A DNA stretch of 64,000 nucleotides, taken from contig NZ_HE978535.1 of assembly GCF_000311785.1 (NCBI RefSeq), positions 228,776 to 292,775 of the forward strand. The letters run 5' to 3'. Both the position numbers and the translations under genes were made by a program. This document shows positions 60,848 to 64,000 of the stretch, in pieces. Under the pieces are notes generated by a model. That model saw only the letters and a list, made by a program, of their open reading frames with translations. It was not told the DNA's origin and searched no databases. Every line of letters begins with the position of its first letter. Within the stretch, counting starts at the first letter, position 1. The DNA is from Brevibacillus massiliensis. GTDB lineage: Bacteria; Bacillota; Bacilli; Brevibacillales; Brevibacillaceae.

Positions 60848-62083
60848 GTGAGCACAAACGGATATTACGGCAATTACGGGGGCACGTACATCCCGGAAAT
60901 TTTGTACCCGGCCTTTCAGGAATTAAACCGCGAATTCGAAAAGATCAAAAACGACTCCGCATTTTGGAGTGAGTACTGCGACATCCTGGCCAATTTTTCC
61001 GGCCGGCCGACGCCGTTGACGTACGCCGACAGGCTGACAGAGCACTTTGGCCGGGCGAAGATCTACATCAAACGGGAAGATTTGAATCACTCCGGCGCCC
61101 ATAAACTCAACAACGCGCTGGGGCAGGGGCTGCTCGCCAAGCGGATGAACAAGACGCGGGTGATTGCGGAGACCGGCGCCGGGCAGCATGGCGTTGCCAC
61201 TGCAATCGTGGCGGCAAAATTGGGGCTTAAGGCGACGATTTACATGGGCCGCGAGGATGTGGAACGACAGTACGCCAACGTGTTCTGGATGAAGCGGTTC
61301 GGGGCCGAAGTCGTCCCGGTCGAGTACGGGACCCGCACGCTCAAAGACGCCATCAACGAGGCACTGCGAGACTGGGTGTCCAGCTTCGAAACGACCCACT
61401 ACCTCTTGGGAACAGCTTCGGGCGCCCATCCGTTCCCGGCGATCGTCGCGTTTTTCCAGTCGATCATCGGCATCGAGGCGAAGGAACAGATCCTGCGCCT
61501 GGAAGGCAGGCTGCCAAAGAGCGTATACGCCTGCGTCGGCGGCGGATCAAATGCCCTGGGCGTTTTCCAGGCGTTCCTGCCCGACACGGAGGTGGAACTG
61601 GTCGGAGTGGAAGCGGGCGGCAAAGGGCCGGACTCGGGAAAACATGCGGCCCGCATTGCGTACGGGACCGGAAAAGCGGGGGTCGCACAAGGTTACAAGA
61701 CGCTGTTTCTGCAGGATGAGGACGGACAGATGCGCGACACCTACAGCATTGCCGCCGGACTAGATTACACCGGCGTCTCGCCGATTTTGGCCGACTTGTC
61801 CGAACAGGGCCGGGTGCGGTTTGAAGCGGCGACCGACGATGAAGTGACCCAGGCTCTTGAGCTGGTGATGCGCAAGGAAGGCATGATACCGGCGCTGGAA
61901 TCCACCCATGCCTTTGCCGGGGCATTCAAGGATATGGGCGGTACCTCGAAATCCGACATCATCCTGATCAATATGTCTGGACGGGGAGATAAAGACATTT
62001 TTAACATAGCGGAGGGATTGAAAGATGACGAGTGGACAGCCTTTATCGAGCGCAAACAGAAACAGTATGAGCAGTCTCGCTGA
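60848..62083 (+). CDS. trpB: Tryptophan synthase beta-chain-like protein (TrpB)
   Basis: A 411-residue PLP enzyme of the TrpB1 class. The PLP lysine is Lys86 in HSGAHKLNN and the catalytic Glu108 is in AETGAGQHG, nearly the classical numbering. The phosphate loop is GGGSNALG. TrpB makes tryptophan from indole and serine. It differs from the usual setting in being paired with a SorC regulator rather than trpEGDCF. Start GTG 60848 has AAAGGATGAGAAGA upstream; ATG 60839 would overlap the regulator stop. Confidence 0.88.
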   Translation: MSTNGYYGNYGGTYIPEILYPAFQELNREFEKIKNDSAFWSEYCDILANFSGRPTPLTYADRLTEHFGRAKIYIKREDLNHSGAHKLNNALGQGLLAKRMNKTRVIAETGAGQHGVATAIVAAKLGLKATIYMGREDVERQYANVFWMKRFGAEVVPVEYGTRTLKDAINEALRDWVSSFETTHYLLGTASGAHPFPAIVAFFQSIIGIEAKEQILRLEGRLPKSVYACVGGGSNALGVFQAFLPDTEVELVGVEAGGKGPDSGKHAARIAYGTGKAGVAQGYKTLFLQDEDGQMRDTYSIAAGLDYTGVSPILADLSEQGRVRFEAATDDEVTQALELVMRKEGMIPALESTHAFAGAFKDMGGTSKSDIILINMSGRGDKDIFNIAEGLKDDEWTAFIERKQKQYEQSR

Positions 62084-62852
62084 CGAGATCGTCGCAAAGC
62101 GCGGGCAGAAACGAATTTTGCTGATGACCCACCAAATCCTGGGCTACCCAGACTTCGAGACGAATTACGAGATGATTCGCCTGTTTGCCGAATGCGGCGT
62201 CGATCTGGTGGAACTGCAGCTGCCTTTTTCCGAGCCGATTGCCGACGGCCCTGTGTTCCTGAAGGCCAACCAGGAAGCGTTGAATCGGGGAACGACTGTA
62301 GAACAGTGCCTGGACTTCGCCCGCCGGGTCACCGAGGAATTTCCGCTGTCTTTTATTTTCATGACCTACTACAACATCTTGTACCAGTACGGCGTCGAGC
62401 GTTTTGTTGAAACGGCTCGGTCGATTGGCATTCGCGGCTTGATCGTGCCGGACGCCTATCCGGAAGAAAGCCCGGAGTACCTGACTGCCTGCAAAAAGCA
62501 CGGGGTGGAGCCGATCCTGCTCGCCACGCCTTACACGCCGGAGGAGCGTTTGCAGTATCTGTCGAATGAGACGGGGGGACTTTTGTACTGCGTGGCGAGG
62601 AAGGGCGTCACTGGCGCCAAGACGGAATTTGACCAAGCGACGACTGACTTTTTGTCCCGCTGCCGCCGCCACGCTGCCACGCCGATCGGCGTAGGCTTCG
62701 GCATCCAGCACAGCGAGGACGTGGAGTACCTGGCGGGAAAAAGCGATGTCGCGATCATCGGCAGCCAGCTGCTCAAACTGCTGGAAGCGGAAGGGCTTGC
62801 CGGGGTGAGAAAGTTCTTGTTGGAGCTAAAGGCTGTAACAGAGGGAAGATAG
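62025..62852 (+). CDS. trpA: Tryptophan synthase alpha-chain-like protein (TrpA)
   Basis: A 275-residue TIM-barrel protein of the TrpA family, which cleaves indole-3-glycerol phosphate to indole. Counting from the internal ATG at 62067, the catalytic residues fall at Glu49 (VELQLPFSEP) and Asp60 (IADGP), the canonical positions. The phosphate-binding loops are present as KGVTGAKTEF and GVGFGI/IIGSQL. The N-terminal strand (ILLMTHQILGYP) is unusual. I list the ATG at 62025 because GGAGGGATTGAAAG precedes it; this overlaps trpB by 59 bases. ATG 62067 is the alternative by homology. It forms an operon with trpB and the regulator. Confidence 0.82.
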   Translation: MTSGQPLSSANRNSMSSLADEIVAKRGQKRILLMTHQILGYPDFETNYEMIRLFAECGVDLVELQLPFSEPIADGPVFLKANQEALNRGTTVEQCLDFARRVTEEFPLSFIFMTYYNILYQYGVERFVETARSIGIRGLIVPDAYPEESPEYLTACKKHGVEPILLATPYTPEERLQYLSNETGGLLYCVARKGVTGAKTEFDQATTDFLSRCRRHAATPIGVGFGIQHSEDVEYLAGKSDVAIIGSQLLKLLEAEGLAGVRKFLLELKAVTEGR

Positions 62853-62860
62853 GGATGAGG

Positions 62861-62892
62861 ACGCGGGAGTTTATGGCCCGCGTTTTCTTTTG
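62861..62892 (+). terminator. Rho-independent terminator after trpA
   Basis: Stem ACGCGGG/CCCGCGT (62861-62867 with 62877-62883) followed by TTTCTTTT. Confidence 0.8.
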
Positions 62893-62995
62893 CGTAAAGG
62901 TAACAGACTATTCCCTATTTTCAGTCCTGTAATGATATAATCATCCTGAGAAGTGCGCTTTGTCCAAAACGAGGCAAACAAAGGGGCGATTGAGG

Positions 62996-64000
62996 ATGGA
63001 TTTTGAAACAGCTTTTGCACAGGCCAAGCGGGACTATCTGCTTAGAACAAGCTCGTCTCAGAAGGTGTTTGAAAAGGCCGGACAGGTGATGCCCGGAGGT
63101 GATACGCGGACGACTGCCTTTTACAAACCCTACCCGCTATCGATCAGCCGGGCGGAAGGGCCGACCCTGTATGACGCTGACGGGAATGCGTACACGGATT
63201 TCCTGAACAACTATACATCGATGATACACGGGCACGCCCATCCCGCCATCGCAAAAAACGTGCAGGCGGCGCTCGCTCTTGGAACCGCTTACGCTGCGGT
63301 CATTCCCGAGCAGCTGCAGTTGGCCGGCATGATCTGCGAGCGGGTACCGGGAATCGAGATGCTCCGATTTTGCAACTCCGGAACGGAGGCAACGATGTTT
63401 GCCGTCCGGGCCGCCCGCGCTTTTACGGGCCGTTCGGCGATCATCAAAATGGAAGGGGGTTATCATGGAACACACGAGACGGTCGAGTTTTCCATCGCTC
63501 CGCCGCACCGGCCGGGACTCCCGCCAGCCCCTTTGGTGCCGGTGCCAGCTTCGCCCGGAATCTCCGTCAATGTGTCTCGGGATGTGTACATTGCTCCGTT
63601 CAACAATCTGGACGCGATCGAAAGCATTTTGCGAACGAAAGCGAACGAAATTGCCGCCATTCTCGTGGAACCGGTCATGGGAGTAGCCGGAGTAATCCCT
63701 CCGCAGCCGGGATATCTGGCCGGACTGCGCCAATTGGCAGACCGATATGGGGTGCTCTTGATCTTCGATGAGGTACAGACTTTGCGCCTTGGTCGGGGCG
63801 GAGCGCAAGGATTGTATCAGGTGACGCCCGACCTGACCGCCCTGGCCAAGATTATCGGCGGAGGCTTTCCCGTGGGGGCATTTGGCGGCCGCGCGGAGAT
63901 CATGGCGCTGTTCGACCCGTCCCAGCCGAGAGCCGTCTCACATGGCGGAACCTTTAACGGAAACCGGGTCACCATGGCTGCCGGGATTGCTGCCTTGGAA
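62996..64000 (+). CDS. Glutamate-1-semialdehyde 2,1-aminomutase-like class III aminotransferase, 3' end outside window
   Basis: A partial coding region of 335 codons that stays open to the window end. It has VMPGGDTRTTAFYKPYPL at the start, then FCNSGTEATMFAVRAAR, EGGYHGTHET, LLIFDEVQT and a PLP lysine in LAKIIGGGFPVG. This is the HemL-like (glutamate-1-semialdehyde aminomutase) branch. True HemL usually starts differently and sits with hem genes, so this is probably a catabolic or specialised homolog. AAGGGGCGATTGAGG precedes the ATG. It is probably a separate transcript from trpA. Confidence 0.85.
   Translation, partial: MDFETAFAQAKRDYLLRTSSSQKVFEKAGQVMPGGDTRTTAFYKPYPLSISRAEGPTLYDADGNAYTDFLNNYTSMIHGHAHPAIAKNVQAALALGTAYAAVIPEQLQLAGMICERVPGIEMLRFCNSGTEATMFAVRAARAFTGRSAIIKMEGGYHGTHETVEFSIAPPHRPGLPPAPLVPVPASPGISVNVSRDVYIAPFNNLDAIESILRTKANEIAAILVEPVMGVAGVIPPQPGYLAGLRQLADRYGVLLIFDEVQTLRLGRGGAQGLYQVTPDLTALAKIIGGGFPVGAFGGRAEIMALFDPSQPRAVSHGGTFNGNRVTMAAGIAALE

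Noticed and set aside
1-64000. CRISPR arrays, rRNA, tRNA, intact insertion sequences, prophage genes
   Set aside because: None was recognised on reading the window; a dedicated tRNA or repeat search could still find short items.

Overview
The window looks like chromosome of an endospore-forming Bacillota of the order Bacillales, most like Brevibacillus or a close relative. The evidence is strong AGGAGG-type ribosome binding sites with frequent GTG and TTG starts, U-tailed stem-loop terminators, Bacillales-type ParE/ParC, a YjcZ/SpoVIF-like sporulation pair, a CtaC-G caa3 oxidase cluster with a lipoprotein CtaC, and a holin-like type I toxin. No rRNA, tRNA, CRISPR array, intact transposon or prophage was seen. 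The genus is an inference; base composition looks GC-rich by eye.

Layout. 1-5.8 kb: a YebC-family gene, then parE-parC and a small gene of unknown function. 5.8-6.5 kb: a decayed polyamine-type ABC solute-binding protein gene. 6.5-9.9 kb: a small unknown gene, a double-AAA+ SpoVK-like protein, and YjcZ/SpoVIF-like sporulation genes. 9.9-23.2 kb: an apparently complete reductive pyrimidine catabolic locus with a divergent PucR regulator, MmsA, a beta-alanine-type aminotransferase, PreT/PreA, dihydropyrimidinase, beta-ureidopropionase and an NCS1 permease. It is interrupted by an overlapping pair of DNA-binding-like proteins on the minus strand and followed by an ADP-ribosyltransferase-like gene. 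23.4-32.1 kb: a secreted amidase-domain protein, an NlpC/P60 protein, UbiD, a GNAT, a DUF3054 protein, unknown proteins, and a phenylalanine-hydroxylase family protein with a long C-terminal extension. 32.2-40.9 kb: CcdA, a ResA-like thioredoxin, a TolC-like protein, ctaCDEFG and a DUF420 protein. 40.9-41.2 kb: a type I toxin-antitoxin module. 41.4-44.5 kb: a Rieske oxygenase, a WYL regulator with an apparent frameshift, a zinc-ribbon protein and a GyrI-like protein.

44.6-57 kb is a sigma-54-controlled catabolic region. A PAS/AAA+/Fis activator is followed by a canonical -24/-12 promoter with a 20-bp palindromic upstream site. Downstream lie a tartrate/D-malate-type dehydrogenase, an SDR, a complete ECF transporter (A1-A2-T-S), an M20 deacylase, a GlcD-type FAD oxidase and an ACS-family MFS carrier. 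A second -24/-12 promoter precedes a putrescine-type aminotransferase. 57.1-62.9 kb: a large secreted helical-repeat protein, then a SorC-family regulator translationally close to an unusual TrpB-TrpA pair. The window ends inside a glutamate-1-semialdehyde-aminotransferase-like gene.

The most coherent systems are: uracil import and degradation to acetyl-CoA; cytochrome c maturation feeding the caa3 oxidase; the sigma-54 hydroxy-acid/amide catabolic island with an ECF transporter of unknown substrate; and a SorC-controlled TrpBA pair that is not part of a trp biosynthetic operon in this window.
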